27,062 nucleotides of DNA from Trachelipus rathkii (Eukaryota > Arthropoda > Malacostraca > Isopoda > Trachelipodidae): assembly GCA_015478945.1 (NCBI GenBank), contig JABUQX010113212.1, positions 1-27,062 on the forward strand. The letters run 5' to 3'. This document shows, one piece after another, positions 1 through 13,398 of the stretch (position 1 is the first letter of the stretch; every line of letters starts with the position of its first letter). Under the pieces are notes generated by a model, which was not told where the DNA came from, ran no database searches, and saw only the letters and a program-made list of their open reading frames with translations. A program made the position numbers and the translations under genes.

Positions 1-15
1 AAATATGGCCAATAG

Positions 16-250
16 GTGATGCTATTGGGTTTTTGTGGAGGTGGAGGCTGGTTGGGGCCTACTGGTTCAAGAGATGAATCCTACATTGATGATATACCAA
101 ATGAGAGTGAAGGTCCAGGTTCATTATTTTTTTACTGCGAAAAGCTCTCACCTAAGGGTATTGGGTATGGTAGAGGGTTTGCTTTAAATCTTTACGCTAC
201 ACTCACTTTTTTTTCTGGTATATATTGCACACCTACCTCTACAATCTGGG
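16..250 (+). CDS. Possible internal or first exon, unknown product
   Basis: An open frame follows a TAG at 13-15 and runs through an ATG at 19 to a strong splice-donor match, GTAAGT, at 251-256. The translated segment is rich in Gly, Pro and Ser, and its base composition is more balanced than the surrounding DNA, which is why I list it. It has a glycine cluster near the start and an aromatic, Thr-rich end. I recognise no domain and see no convincing polypyrimidine tract upstream, because the window begins only 15 bases before. It could equally be chance. Nothing downstream in the next kilobase looks like a continuing exon. What is seen is an open frame plus a donor; its role is unknown. Confidence 0.22.
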
Positions 251-272
251 GTAAGTTCCTGTGGTAGATGAC

Positions 273-315
<43 letters not shown>
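273..315. repeat. (ATG)n microsatellite
   Basis: About 14 uninterrupted ATG units lie directly after the possible splice donor at 251. No other feature is attached to it. Confidence 0.95.
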
Positions 316-316
<1 letters not shown>

Positions 317-319
317 AAA

Positions 320-1066
320 TTACAAAATATTACCTAGTAGTCTGGCAAACATGTAAGGTTATTTTTTTTTATTTCTTCAATGGTGTAAATATAAAACAAT
401 TAATTAGAAAGGAATAAGAAAGGAGTAATGTCATAAACTGGAAAGAAAGAAAAGAATCAGAAAATTTGATGAATATAAAAATAGATGTGAATGTTATTAG
501 AAGGATGAAAGAAGCAACTCCCTGGCTTAGAACTATAGGTTATACTAACAGAAAAGTTGTATTGAAGCAATAAGAGGTTTTGAACTATGAGGAAGTATGC
601 TTTTTGTGGATAAATATAAGATTCAACAAATGAACTTTTGACCAAAAAACTGTTGTAAAAAATTACCAGATCTCCTATTCCTTCCTCATTGTTGATTCAA
701 AAAGGCCCATCTGTTTCAGAAGGGAGTTATAGAATTTCAAAGAGACGATTGAGTAACCTCCCAAAATTGCAACTTCTCAACAAAAGCTAAAATCTTTTAT
801 CAAAATAATAATAAAATAATGCTTTAGAAAGTAAATAAATTTAATACAAGAAAATTGTTCAAATTCATAAGAAAACAAATAAAACAACCTTCAATTCTTC
901 TATTCTTACCAGACTTTCTTCTAATTCATAAATTTGTTTAATATGTTGATCAGTCTCCAAATATTCTTCCCCAGATATCAAGGTTTAGTTTCATTTCACT
1001 TCATCTTTGATGTGTATCAGTGAGTAAATTATTTCTTTCTCTAAGTGAAGTTTAAATAACAAAGAT
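320..1066. other. AT-rich sequence, no gene recognised
   Basis: Both strands were read for protein and RNA signals. The longest frame here (457-645, minus) is 62 residues of hydrophobic and aromatic sequence with no motif and is probably chance. No repeat shared with the rest of the window was noticed. Confidence 0.6.
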
Positions 1067-1068
1067 TT

Positions 1069-1081
1069 ATAATAATAATAC

Positions 1082-1122
<41 letters not shown>

Positions 1123-1142
1123 ACACACACACACACACACAC
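1069..1142. repeat. (AAT)n followed by (AC)n compound microsatellite
   Basis: An AAT tract (1069-1120) passes directly into 11 AC units (1121-1142). It lies just beyond the donor side of the minus-strand exon candidate at 1197-1307, so it would be intronic if that exon is real. Confidence 0.95.
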
Positions 1143-1196
1143 TATCTCTCTATCACAAACTACTAATAATAATAATAAAGAATTAACTCTTTATAC

Positions 1197-1307
1197 CTGA
1201 CTATCTTCCAACCCTGAATGTTCCTCAAAGATTTGACCAATGTTTCTGAAATCTTCCGAACTATCTAAGAGTTCATCCTTAATTTCAACTTCACTCTTAA
1301 TATCCAT
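1197..1307 (-). CDS. Candidate first coding exon, acidic N-terminus (zinc-finger-protein style)
   Basis: On the minus strand an ATG at 1307 opens exactly 37 codons ending in CAG, followed by GTATAA at 1196-1191, a reasonable splice donor in phase 0. The peptide begins MDIKSEVEIKDE and is strongly acidic, with two Ile-Lys-x-Glu sites resembling sumoylation consensus. Short acidic first exons of this type are familiar ahead of zinc-finger regions in insect transcription factors, especially hemipteran ones. That comparison is from memory of the style, not a match. The open frame extends upstream to 1388, but the extra residues are low-complexity and look untranslated. No zinc-finger exon is visible on the minus strand before the window edge. 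It could be a stranded exon, a pseudogene piece or chance. Confidence 0.42.
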
Positions 1308-1389
1308 AATAATCACTTCAAAATTTACTTTGTGTGTATAAACTCTTCTTCCTGTTTGATAAAACAATAAAATGTTTATAAATCTCATT

Positions 1390-2130
1390 GAAAGGTTATA
1401 ATTAATTTTTCTAAATAATTAAGGAAAAAACTATACAAAATGGGAAGGTCCTATAGCTGTAATTAATCATATTTTTTTTTATTGATTTATATGGTTCAAT
1501 GGAAAATCATCTAAAGACAAAAATATTTTTAAAAATTCTTCTTAAATGTCTTTCCCCATTCTTAAAAAAAAGTTTAGGAACATAATTTTGATATTTGACA
1601 TCATACCTAATGCAAATAATTTCAATTAGAAATTGTTAATATGTTAAGGATGTCACCCCTGTCAATCCCACCTTGTATTGGCTCCCAATTATGTAAAAAG
1701 CAGACAAGACTCACTCACTCAGTCTAGGTGTATATATCTTATTATTTATTATGGTAAAATCTTTTGTTTTGTTTTTTGTGTTATTTTAATGAAATGTTTT
1801 TTCTGTTGCACATTTTATAGCCCTTCTATAATTAATTTACATGTATTTTTTGTGTTCATAGTTTCTAAAGAGTAGAAATTGAAAGTGTTAAACTGTAATA
1901 CCCTATCATCCTTTCTCCACAAAAAATTCATCAGACTAAAACTATAACTGACCGAAGTTACAGAAGTTGGATCTGACTAGAGGATTTTGTTGGAGGAATC
2001 GAAGAGATAGCAGGATTGATGGACAAAGACGTGGAGCAATTCTGCTGGGTGGTTATTTTGATATTATACTTACAATAGGCCTAATCAATTCTTGGCATTT
2101 ACATAGTAGATTTGATCCCGTGATTATATT
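1390..2130. other. AT-rich sequence, no gene recognised
   Basis: Frames at 1678-1875 and 1967-2269 (plus) show no motif. The second overlaps the BEL/Pao fragment on the opposite strand and is its shadow. Sequence from about 1960 to 2050 is less AT-biased, but I could not assign it. Confidence 0.55.
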
Positions 2131-2145
2131 TTCAGTTACTTTTTT

Positions 2146-2990
2146 CACTTACCAGATTTTGCATAAAGAGCTTAAGTTTAAAAGCCAAAGGAACAATAAA
2201 GCCTATAGGATCAAAAATACTTTGTATTGCACTCAAAATCTCCCTTCCAGTTTTACACTTATTATCTAAGTCATGTTCCTTTAAGGATATTAAATCCTCT
2301 TTCCTATTCCACCAGTAACCTAGATGTTTAGTTAAAAGAGGATTTTCAGAAGAGAGCAAATCTGATTTTTTTTAGACATTAATTCTGCTTCAGGAGAGTT
2401 AGAAGCCCATTCATAAAGGTGAAAACCATAAGACTCAAGATAATCAACTGCAGCTTCAAAATGTGACTTAATGGTTTCAAAACTGTCTTTATTTACCATA
2501 AGGTTATCCATATATAATCAACTGGAAATATAGTTTCCCAATTTAGATTGCATTGATTCTAAAAGTGATTTAATTGACTCTTGAAAGATCAGGGGGCCAC
2601 ATCCAACATAGGTTCCGGAGACACATTAAATATTTTTATGCTAAAAGCTTTATATTGGCATTAATACAATTATATTTTTGTCATCTTCTTTAGAAAGATG
2701 TAAACATTAAGTTTTTCCTGTGTCATGCAATGGTTGTTACTTTGCGATTCTACCATGTCCTTATAGTGCTGTTCCAACCAGCAAGATGAGGTAACAAGAT
2801 TTGGACAAAGTCATCACCAAATTATTTAAAGTTTATCATCATTATTTTTGACCAGATGGATCTACCACCATTTTAGTAGTTTGAACATTATTTCTAATTA
2901 CACAAAGTGAGGGAAAAGTCTTTTTTATGATCTATTTTATTAATAGGAATCTCATAAAGGATACGAAAATGATTTTTCAAAAATAAAATC
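2146..2990 (-). pseudogene. BEL/Pao retrotransposon reverse-transcriptase fragment, decayed
   Basis: Read on the minus strand from about 2990 downwards, pieces of a BEL/Pao pol protein appear in the expected order. First comes the region before the RT fingers, with a VVDPSGQK-like string near 2860 matching the VxFDAS position. A GPLIFQES-like stretch follows near 2590, then the catalytic-site equivalent YMDN at about 2515 where the family has YVDD. Next comes FHLYEWASNSPEAEL near 2420, then KHLGYWWNRKEDL near 2310 and SIFDPIGFIVPLAFK near 2190, which is diagnostic of the Pao connection region. The pieces lie in different frames with stops; one shift falls at an 8-base T run at about 2366-2373. 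Gag, protease, RNase H, integrase and LTRs were not found. Family homology stops near a donor-like GTAAGT on this strand (2152-2147). It is not functional as it stands. Confidence 0.86.
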
Positions 2991-3721
2991 TTCTAATATT
3001 TACGCTTAATTTTGTAGCCAAGTTCTAACTTAATAAATGGTAAATGGTAAATGGTATTAAAAAATCATAACCTCAAAGTTCATGCAATTTGACGGATATG
3101 CACTGATATATTCTTTTACTTATGAAAGAAATTAAAAAAAATAATATCAAAATAACATAATAATAACATAATAATGACAATTAAAGATGTAATAATATAA
3201 AGTTAAAATTAAACGTATACAATGAAGTAAATTACACCTTAATGTGCTTTACTGTTCTAGTGATTTGGTTTAAAAAAAAACAAGTTTCATTATAATATTT
3301 GGATAAGAATGATATCAACAGATATTATTGGAATATTATTGCTGAAATTGAGTTACAAATATTATTTGTAGACCAAATTATCAACCTTTAACAGTTCAAT
3401 TTTCAAATTTATGGACTTTGCTGAGTTCAGATTGCCAAAAGGACAAGACCCTTTTTGATTAACCAAGCTATAAATATAATAAAAAACATAATAAAAATGT
3501 GTAATAAATAAGACAAAATGAAATAAAAATCGTATTTACATTAATAAAATATAATTTTGACAATATTATTAAAGGGTATTCCTATTCATCCCAAAAGGGC
3601 AAGCTTAAAATATTTGTATTGAGAATTGTACGAGAAGAAGTTTTGAAAGAATTATTAAAATTAGAATATTTTTTCCTTCTTTTGTGTGAATTTTTGACAA
3701 AAATGTGCCAATGATTTAACC

Positions 3722-3776
3722 AAAAAAAAAAAAAAAAAATAATTAAAATAAAAAAAATAAAAAAATAAAAAAAATC
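3722..3776 (+). repeat. Poly-A / A-rich tract inside copy A
   Basis: A run of 18 A is followed by AAATA-type A-rich sequence. An even longer A-rich tract sits at the equivalent place in copy B (10309-10401), whereas copy C has unique sequence there. The tract therefore varies between copies of the long repeat. Confidence 0.85.
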
Positions 3777-3899
3777 TAATAAAGCGTATTAAGGAATGAC
3801 ATTGGAGTACAAGTTTTTCAAAAGTATGAATAACATAGGATCAAGTCTTACAAATGTAATCTTATGTGTAATTAAGAGATTAAGTTAAATAGATATACC

Positions 3900-4205
3900 T
3901 TTTTTCCGCCCTTGGGTTCATATTCCACTTGCCGTTTTTTTAATATGGAATGTTTATATATAATATTAATTTCGTCACCTCCTCTCGAGGTCCGGTGCTA
4001 GTGCCTCCGCCAATTACTGATCATATGTGGTTTAAACCAATACCGATGAAAGTCTTATGAATTTGCACTAGTGACTACGACCTTATGCTTTTATAACCGC
4101 AAAACACTAATTATCTTGTTTCTAAAACTTATTCCTGTTTTTGTTTAATATTATTGTTTCAGAATGATAATGAGTAACAATTTTTAAAAATTCAAAGAAA
4201 AAGGA
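3900..4205 (+). repeat. Core repeat X, sense copy 1
   Basis: This is a moderately GC-richer segment of about 300 bp. It contains CTCGAGGTCCGGTGCTAGTG, a small GGTTTAAACC palindrome, and a CTACGACCTTATGC box. It occurs five times in the window: plus at 3900, 10505 and 12800, minus at 17980 and 20832. Four of the five copies abut a trinucleotide array directly, on the same relative side. I see no tRNA-type A or B box, so a SINE label is not supported. Function unknown. Confidence 0.82.
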
Positions 4206-4210
4206 AATGC

Positions 4211-5259
<1,049 letters not shown>

Positions 5260-6119
5260 TTAGGGTGTTTTATTTATTAATTTGCCATATGATAAATTTT
5301 TTTATATAGTATATCCCTTTGCCTGTATGCTATTAAATCTGTTACTTTTCTTCTCCACATTTCTAATATCTTAATTGATTAATTTTCATTTGAATAGTTA
5401 AAAATCCCTTTATTATACAATCACCTTTAGAGAATCGGCAGCTACTGTCCCCGAGAAATATTGAAGTTATTTCCATAAATGATGAATATACATAGGAATT
5501 TGACCTGGAGACTACGACCATATGTCTTCACAGTTAAACACTAAATCAAGATACTAATTGTTAATTATATAACTGATTACGAATTCGTTATTTTTACATT
5601 AATAATAGATATCGATTCTTAAATATATAGCAATGAGAACATTTGTTTCCTATTATTGATAATACTGTTATAGTCACTGCTCGAAAACATTTTCCTTATT
5701 ACCTCAATCGATTTCTTTTGTAGTTTCAAATAAGTTATAGCTCTAAACATTTTAATTTCTTTGGGAAGAAAACCTTACCTATATAAGGTTAATTAATAAG
5801 TATTAACATTTTTAATTCCAAAGTTTCTATATTACTAAATGTTATATTATAGATTTTAAATAATTATTTGTTGGTTTATGATTTTTAATATTTTGAAAAC
5901 TGTTTTTTATAATTTATATTCATAAAATATAATTTCGAAATTCATTTTAGATGGTGCCAATATTCACCAAGCCAAGACAAGCGTAATATATGTTTGAATA
6001 AAATCATCAATATAACTAGATATTCATTAATTAGAATATTTTTCTCGAAATACAAATTTAATATGTATGTATTGCTAGTTGATGTGACAACTTTTTTTTT
6101 AAAATATATTCATAAAATC

Positions 6120-6149
6120 TTTTAGGCAATCCATATGGATTGCCTAAAA
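6120..6149. repeat. Perfect 30-bp palindrome at the 5' end of the PLE pseudogene
   Basis: The left half TTTTAGGCAATCCAT is the exact reverse complement of the right half, with no spacer. The right half encodes the start of the PLE reverse-transcriptase motif (Tyr-Gly-Leu-Pro-Lys), so the left half is an inverted copy of the element's own coding sequence. It marks the truncation junction. Confidence 0.93.
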
Positions 6150-7650
6150 TACACAAATAACTCAAGTAAAATCACACCTTTGAGACGCGTGTAAAATGAT
6201 TCTTATGTGCGGACGGTTAGCCACGAAATTTGCCCAAGTGATGCTTGACAGCATTATCTCGACTCATATCTTAAATAACCTTCGTAGTTAAATCAAATAG
6301 ATGGCGAACTACATTAGGTGCACAAGGTGGTAATAAACTTAGAAACTTGAATACACTAATATATTCGCCTCTCTTGATGTAGAGTGGTCTTTGTTCACAA
6401 ATGTACCGGTTCTTGAAACGATTGACATAATAAGTGTAACAAGTGTATCACTCAAATAACCTACCCACCCCCCCAGATATATCAGAACAACATATGAGGA
6501 ACCTTTATTAATTTGTTTTACCCAAACACCGTTTAAATTTTAAGAAAACATATATCTACAAAATTTGATGGAGTGTCGATGGGCTCACCACTTTGACCTA
6601 CATTTGCAGATGGCTACTATATGTCATTCTGGAAAACAATAATGCCTTCGGTGGAAAACTAAGCAAACTTGTAACCTCATATTTTTACATAAGATATGTC
6701 GGACGAAGGGACACGACCCTCACTATCTTTAGGAAACATAGATCATATACATCAGTTCAACAATAGAATTCAAGAGTTGTCATGCTTAAATTTACATACG
6801 AAACTTAGGTTAATAATGCTACCTGTTTTTTAGACATCAAAATCATGTTAATTTCTGACGGCTCATTATCTAGAGGCATACATGTCAAACCCACTGATAA
6901 TGGTTGCTGTATGATGAACTAATGGATCCTATTACATCGACTATTTACAAGAATCTATCGTAAAAAACTTTAGTTTACACAGACATACACCTATGTTCAC
7001 TTGGTAAACTTTGATGAAGAAATTTGGAGGATTTAGTTACAATAATCAAACTGTTATCATCCACAATATTCAGTTGAAAATTTAATTAATAAAACCCTTA
7101 CAAAATTATATAATAAAGAAAGTAAAATAATCAGAAAAATTCGATAAATTTCTTCTTCAAAACTTCTAATGCTAATAGAACTTCATAAAGAAGAGAAGTG
7201 CTCGTAAATATTTTGAAAACTTTCACCGTCAAACTAAAGACACTAAAAAATAAAGTCAGACTGATACCAATAAGTCAAACAAACTCATCATCTTCCTTTA
7301 GCACAAGAGGATGCTAGTGAACCTACGAAAACATCTATGTGTACCAATTTTAAAGCTGCTCCTGAGTCAGACTGTGCTGGCGAGCATATAGTGGTGGGTG
7401 TTACAGGCAGACGAATAGATTGGTCGGACAGGGCATATCACTATCGCTACAGGCAGTCCAGTAAAAATTTTTGAACATTTCAACACGGCACATGGTCAAT
7501 AAACTATTAGTAATATTTCTAAACACTTCACAATATTATACGAATCATGTGAAGTCTAGAAACTTAAAATTGCGGAGGGCTTCTAACATCAGAACACGCA
7601 GACCAGACATTACATAAAATTTAAGTGTATTAATCTGTTTGACTAGATAT
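6134..7650 (+). pseudogene. Penelope-like element: RT and GIY-YIG endonuclease remnant
   Basis: A decayed single-ORF PLE polyprotein reads left to right in shifting frames. YGLPKIHK opens the segment at 6134. A DVEWSLFTNVPVLETID string (about 6376-6426) matches the RT block with Asp and FTNVPV. GVSMGSPL, then PTFADGYYMSF follow at 6570-6630. YFYIRYVG at 6680-6703 is the YVDD catalytic block, damaged, followed by LTIFRKH. FLDIKIMLISDGSLS lies near 6830, and thumb-like sequence follows, including a stretch ending ENLINKTLTKLYNKE at about 7075-7120. Near 7385-7490 TGRRIDW and SSK-IFEHFN pieces match the GIY-YIG domain, and RTRRPDI near 7590 matches the C-terminal block. Numerous stops and frameshifts make it inactive. 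The 5' part, including the N-terminus and terminal repeat, is missing and the fragment begins at the palindrome. It follows copy A of the long repeat directly. Confidence 0.87.
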
Positions 7651-7912
7651 GCATTTTGATTAATTAATAATATAGTCAATTTTAAGAATGCAATCGCTTA
7701 CAAAGAAATAATCCTCTGAGATGTCTCCAAGTATGAGACGGAACGCGTCCGAATATCTTAAATAATATATTATCTTCTTTCTCACCTGTAAATTGTGTTT
7801 CCTAAGATTACTTAAGAAATCAAATTATGTAATAGGAATAGATATTTTAGAAATGCTAATTGAGATATAAAATCAAAGCTCTTATACATTCGAATGGCTG
7901 AAGAGTGGTCCT
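7651..7912. other. AT-rich sequence after the PLE pseudogene
   Basis: This is probably 3' untranslated sequence of the PLE and flank. No motif is recognisable. It ends at an (AAT)n array, as the other PLE 3' regions in this window also end at simple repeats. Confidence 0.4.
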
Positions 7913-7914
7913 AA

Positions 7915-9235
<1,321 letters not shown>

Positions 9236-9609
9236 TATACTAGGACAAAAAGGAGGAGGAATTGGAGGAGAAGGATGTTAAAAGGCAAAGTAAGTTTGCC
9301 TTTCGAGAGTACATCGTGGTTAAATTTCATTGGCAAATTTTTCTAAATCAACCACCCAACTAAACAGTTGGCGGAGTGTATATGGGAACCTTTTTTTCTG
9401 GTTGTTAATAATGACATTTTTTATATTATATTTGCACAATTTCTATTTCTAGACTATTAAAAATAATACTACTAATTTTTTTACTCATAACTAGGTGAGT
9501 CCGAGAGTTACATAATAGAGTGGAAATAAATCATGAAGCGCCGACGCAAGTATTTCTGAGATTTTGGACAAAGAAATATTAGATATACGTTTTTTTACGT
9601 TGGAGGAAG
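9236..9609. other. AT-rich sequence, no gene recognised
   Basis: It begins with a purine-rich GGAGGAGGAATTGGAGGAG stretch. I see no coding motif and no clear link to the other repeats. Confidence 0.5.
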
Positions 9610-10308
9610 GAAAGTAAAAAACATAATTAGACAAAATACATCAGACATAAAAACATAAAACAATAAGTAGATAAATAAATTAAAGTTTTACACGTTAAAT
9701 TGACTGTGAGAGCCAATATATGACGTTATAGAATGTATATGGTGGACGAGATTGCAATGAAAGAAAACTATGAGAGCTTATGTGATATTATCGTGGATCG
9801 ATCTGACTTTGTAAACAAAAAACCAAGCTGTCCTCAGTAAGAACATTATTGATATGAGAGAGAGGTAGTATCCGAAAATTATGATAGCGTAGAGAGTAGT
9901 TATTGACTAGTTAATGAGTGCGTGATTATAAAATTGAGAGGAGTAAGTTTGTGACACTAAATTACTAGCCAAGGAACGAGTTCTGCATTAACAGAGTTCT
10001 GATATGAGGTCGTTGTGCATGACTAAATGAGTGAAAAGTTATGACCTGAGACAAAGACTCATTTTGGGATTTGCATAGTTAATAAATATAATAAAAAAGA
10101 TTAAAAATTTAAAATAAATAAATAAAATGAAATAAAAATCATATTTACATTCATAAAATATAATTTTGACATTCATATTAAGATGTATCATTAATTCTCT
10201 CAACTGGTCAAGCTTAAATTTTGTTTATTAAATCATCAATATTACTAATAGTATTAAAATTAGAATATTTTTTTGTGATATTTATCTAGTACATTCATAT
10301 AATTATAC

Positions 10309-10344
10309 AAAAAAAAAATAAATAAAAAAAAAAAAAATAAATAA

Positions 10345-10390
<46 letters not shown>

Positions 10391-10401
10391 AATAAATAAA
10401 A
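10309..10401 (+). repeat. Long A-rich tract
   Basis: A runs are broken by single T as AAATA steps, including an unbroken run of about 40 A. It is at the same internal position as the A-run of copy A, so it is part of the long repeat and not a transcript tail. The 64-residue poly-Phe frame on the minus strand is an artefact. Confidence 0.9.
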
Positions 10402-10504
10402 CGTATAAGGGAATGACATAGAGGAATACAATTTCTCAAAAGCATGTATAACATTGAATCGAGTTTTATAAATGTAAGTATGTTAATAGCAAATAAAATT
10501 TATA

Positions 10505-10805
10505 CCTATATTTTTTCCACAATTTTTTCATTATCACTTGTTATTTTTTAATATGAATGTTATTCAAACAATTTAAATTTCCCTTCATTCTCGAGGTCCG
10601 GTGCTAGTGCCTCCGTCAATTACTGATGAAATGTTGTTTAAACTAACACCACTGAAAATCTTATGAATTTGCCCTAGACTACGACCTTATGCATCTTTAA
10701 AAATTATTATTGCTGTTGATATATATATTTTTTTTTGTTTAATATTTTTGTTTCAGAATGGTGATGAATAATTTTTTTAAAAACCTTCAAAGAAATAGAA
10801 AATAC
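10505..10805 (+). repeat. Core repeat X, sense copy 2
   Basis: CTCGAGGTCCGGTGCTAGTG followed by CCTCCGTCAATTACTGATGA and CTACGACCTTATGC matches copy 1 closely. The (TTA)n array begins within a few bases of its end, as in copy 1. Confidence 0.82.
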
Positions 10806-10808
10806 AGT

Positions 10809-11290
<482 letters not shown>

Positions 11291-11339
11291 TATATCATAT
11301 TAATTTTAAGCATCAAAAAAAACAATGCATAAATTCGAA

Positions 11340-11655
11340 ACTATTTGTTGAATAGATGTGGAGCAACAATTTTTGAGGAAACTACTATCCTTTTCGCTCA
11401 TACGGTTCAGACACATTTTGATTTCTATATTCTTAATGAAAAGTTGTTATTAATAAATTATTTTTTAATTTTGCTTTTTTATCTATATCCTATTAAAAAT
11501 AAACAGCACGAAAAACGTAACGGTTTTCACTACAATTTTGACATCATGAGTTTTTTCGGCTTGGTTTCCTCAGGCGAGCGAAGCGAGCTCTCTGCGCGTG
11601 CGTAGCACGTGCTCAGGGACAAGCCTTGCTCCTTGTACAGACCCGCCCACAGAAA
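11340..11655 (+). other. Non-array insert with a GC-rich, hairpin-forming end
   Basis: This segment interrupts two TTA arrays (ending about 11290 and restarting at 11657). Its last 90 bases are strikingly GC-rich for the window and contain short inverted motifs: GCGAGCGAAGCGAGC, then GCGTGCGTAGCACGTGC, then CAGGGACAAGCCTTG. The 86-residue frame at 11345-11605 has no recognisable domain and ends in this GC-rich part, so I do not call it a gene. It looks like an inserted small repetitive element of unknown type. Confidence 0.45.
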
Positions 11656-11656
11656 T

Positions 11657-11684
11657 TATTATTATTATTATTATATTATTATTA

Positions 11685-11721
<37 letters not shown>

Positions 11722-11755
11722 ATTATTCATTATTATTATTATTATTATTATTAAT
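11657..11755 (+). repeat. (TTA)n array, distal part in copy B
   Basis: It continues the array interrupted by 11340-11655 and is followed by the conserved GGGGTGTTTTAT flank of the long repeat. Confidence 0.93.
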
Positions 11756-12799
11756 TTTTTGGGGTGTTTTATAGATTAATTTACCATATGATAATCTTTA
11801 TATTTTATATTATTTTTGCATATTCTTTTAGTTTCGAAATTTTATTTTTAAAGTTCATAATATCAAGAAATCAGAAATCATAAGCCCAATGTTCAAAATT
11901 ATGAAAGAAATAAAAAAAAACATAATATCAAAATAACATTATAATAACATAATAATAACATAATAACAACATAACTAAGTTTTTCATATAATGACTTTAA
12001 TAAATTTAAGATTTTAAATGGCAACGAGTACAGTGAAGTAAATTACCGCCTTAATTGTGGCTTTATTTGGGTCGAGTGATCGTGGTAAGAGGAAAAGCAG
12101 GTATTCTACTAAAACATATTTGGATAAGAATCGGTATCGAAACAGATATTATATGATATTTATTGACGAAAGTTTGTAAAAATGACTATTGAATATTGAG
12201 TGAGCCAAATATTATAGGTAGTCTGTAAAGCTAGTTTTTCATTTAAGTCATTTATCGGACTTTGGGCTAAGGTTCAAAAATTGTCTAAAGCAGATTAGAC
12301 CTCGATTTTGGATTAACCTTTTACTATATATGTTGAAGATAGAGATTCAGCAAATATTAATAAAAATCATATAAGATAATAATTGAAATTGGTAGAGACA
12401 AATAAAAGTAAATGAAAAAAAGTCAATATTTACAATTAATGTAAAATTTAATTGTGACAATGCATATAGATGTATGATGCCTAATTCATAATGGGGCCCA
12501 ACAGGGAGCAGCTTGGAGAATATAGTTTTGTAATAGCATTATGCAACCATCAATTTTACTATATTATTAAGATTAAAATGATTTTTTCCTTTGTGTGTGA
12601 TTTTGGCCGTACTATGGCAGCCATGATTAAGAATAAAATTGCTAAGTTAAACGGGCAGTGAGTTAGAGCAAATGGACCGTTGGAGTACAATGTTATTTGA
12701 TCAAAAGCATAAGCAACAGTTGGAGATAATCTTAGCAAAGTGTAAATTATGGAGTGTACGGTAGGCGAGGGTGAACGGCAGATTTTAAATTAAGTACCT

Positions 12800-13190
12800 A
12801 ATAATTTTCTTCCGGCCTTTGGTTCTATATCACAGTGAGCTGTTCTTGATAAGTGGATGTTATAGTGAATTAATATTCGAATTTCATTTTCTTACTCGAG
12901 GTTGCCGGTGCTAGTAGTGCTCCGCCATTACTTGATCAATCCTTGTAAAAGACAGATACCGACAGGAAAGTCTATGGATTTTACAGCCTAGATGTGACTT
13001 ACGTAACTTCAAGTAATCGTTTTGTGTATATCGAGACCATCAGCAACACTAGTTATAGTTGATTCTGATAGAGTATTTATTAGCAGGTTCTTTAGTTTTT
13101 ATCATTTTTAGTATTAATAGTTTTTGTTGTCGTGAAAGTGGTGACTAACAATTTTTTTAAAAAATTCTAATGAGGAAATAAGAAAATGCA
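12800..13190 (+). repeat. Core repeat X, sense copy 3 (diverged)
   Basis: CTCGAGGTTGCCGGTGCTAG and GCTCCGCCATTACTTGATCA correspond to the core of copies 1 and 2 with several indels. It is the only one of the five copies not followed by a pure trinucleotide array. Confidence 0.7.
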
Positions 13191-13398
13191 CACTCTCAAT
13201 TATGTAGTATTATTTGATTATTGTGATATATCCATTTATCTTATGTATTCATGATATTATTGAAATTTTAGTTATTGAGTATTACTAAGTACCTTATATA
13301 TTATTTTATTCTAAGTTCTGTCATGTATTATGTATTCATATATTAATTTTTAAAGGGTTTTTATAGATTGAAGTGTTACATGTGATAATTGTTAATAG

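Noticed and set aside
457..645. Possible retrotransposon coding piece on the minus strand
   Set aside because: The frame is short with no family motif, and nearby frames show nothing consistent with gag, integrase or pol.
3900..4205. Core X as a tRNA-derived SINE
   Set aside because: No convincing A box or GGTTCRANTCC-type B box is visible, and no cloverleaf could be drawn.
10260..10454. Poly-Phe frame
   Set aside because: It is the complement of the A-rich tract.
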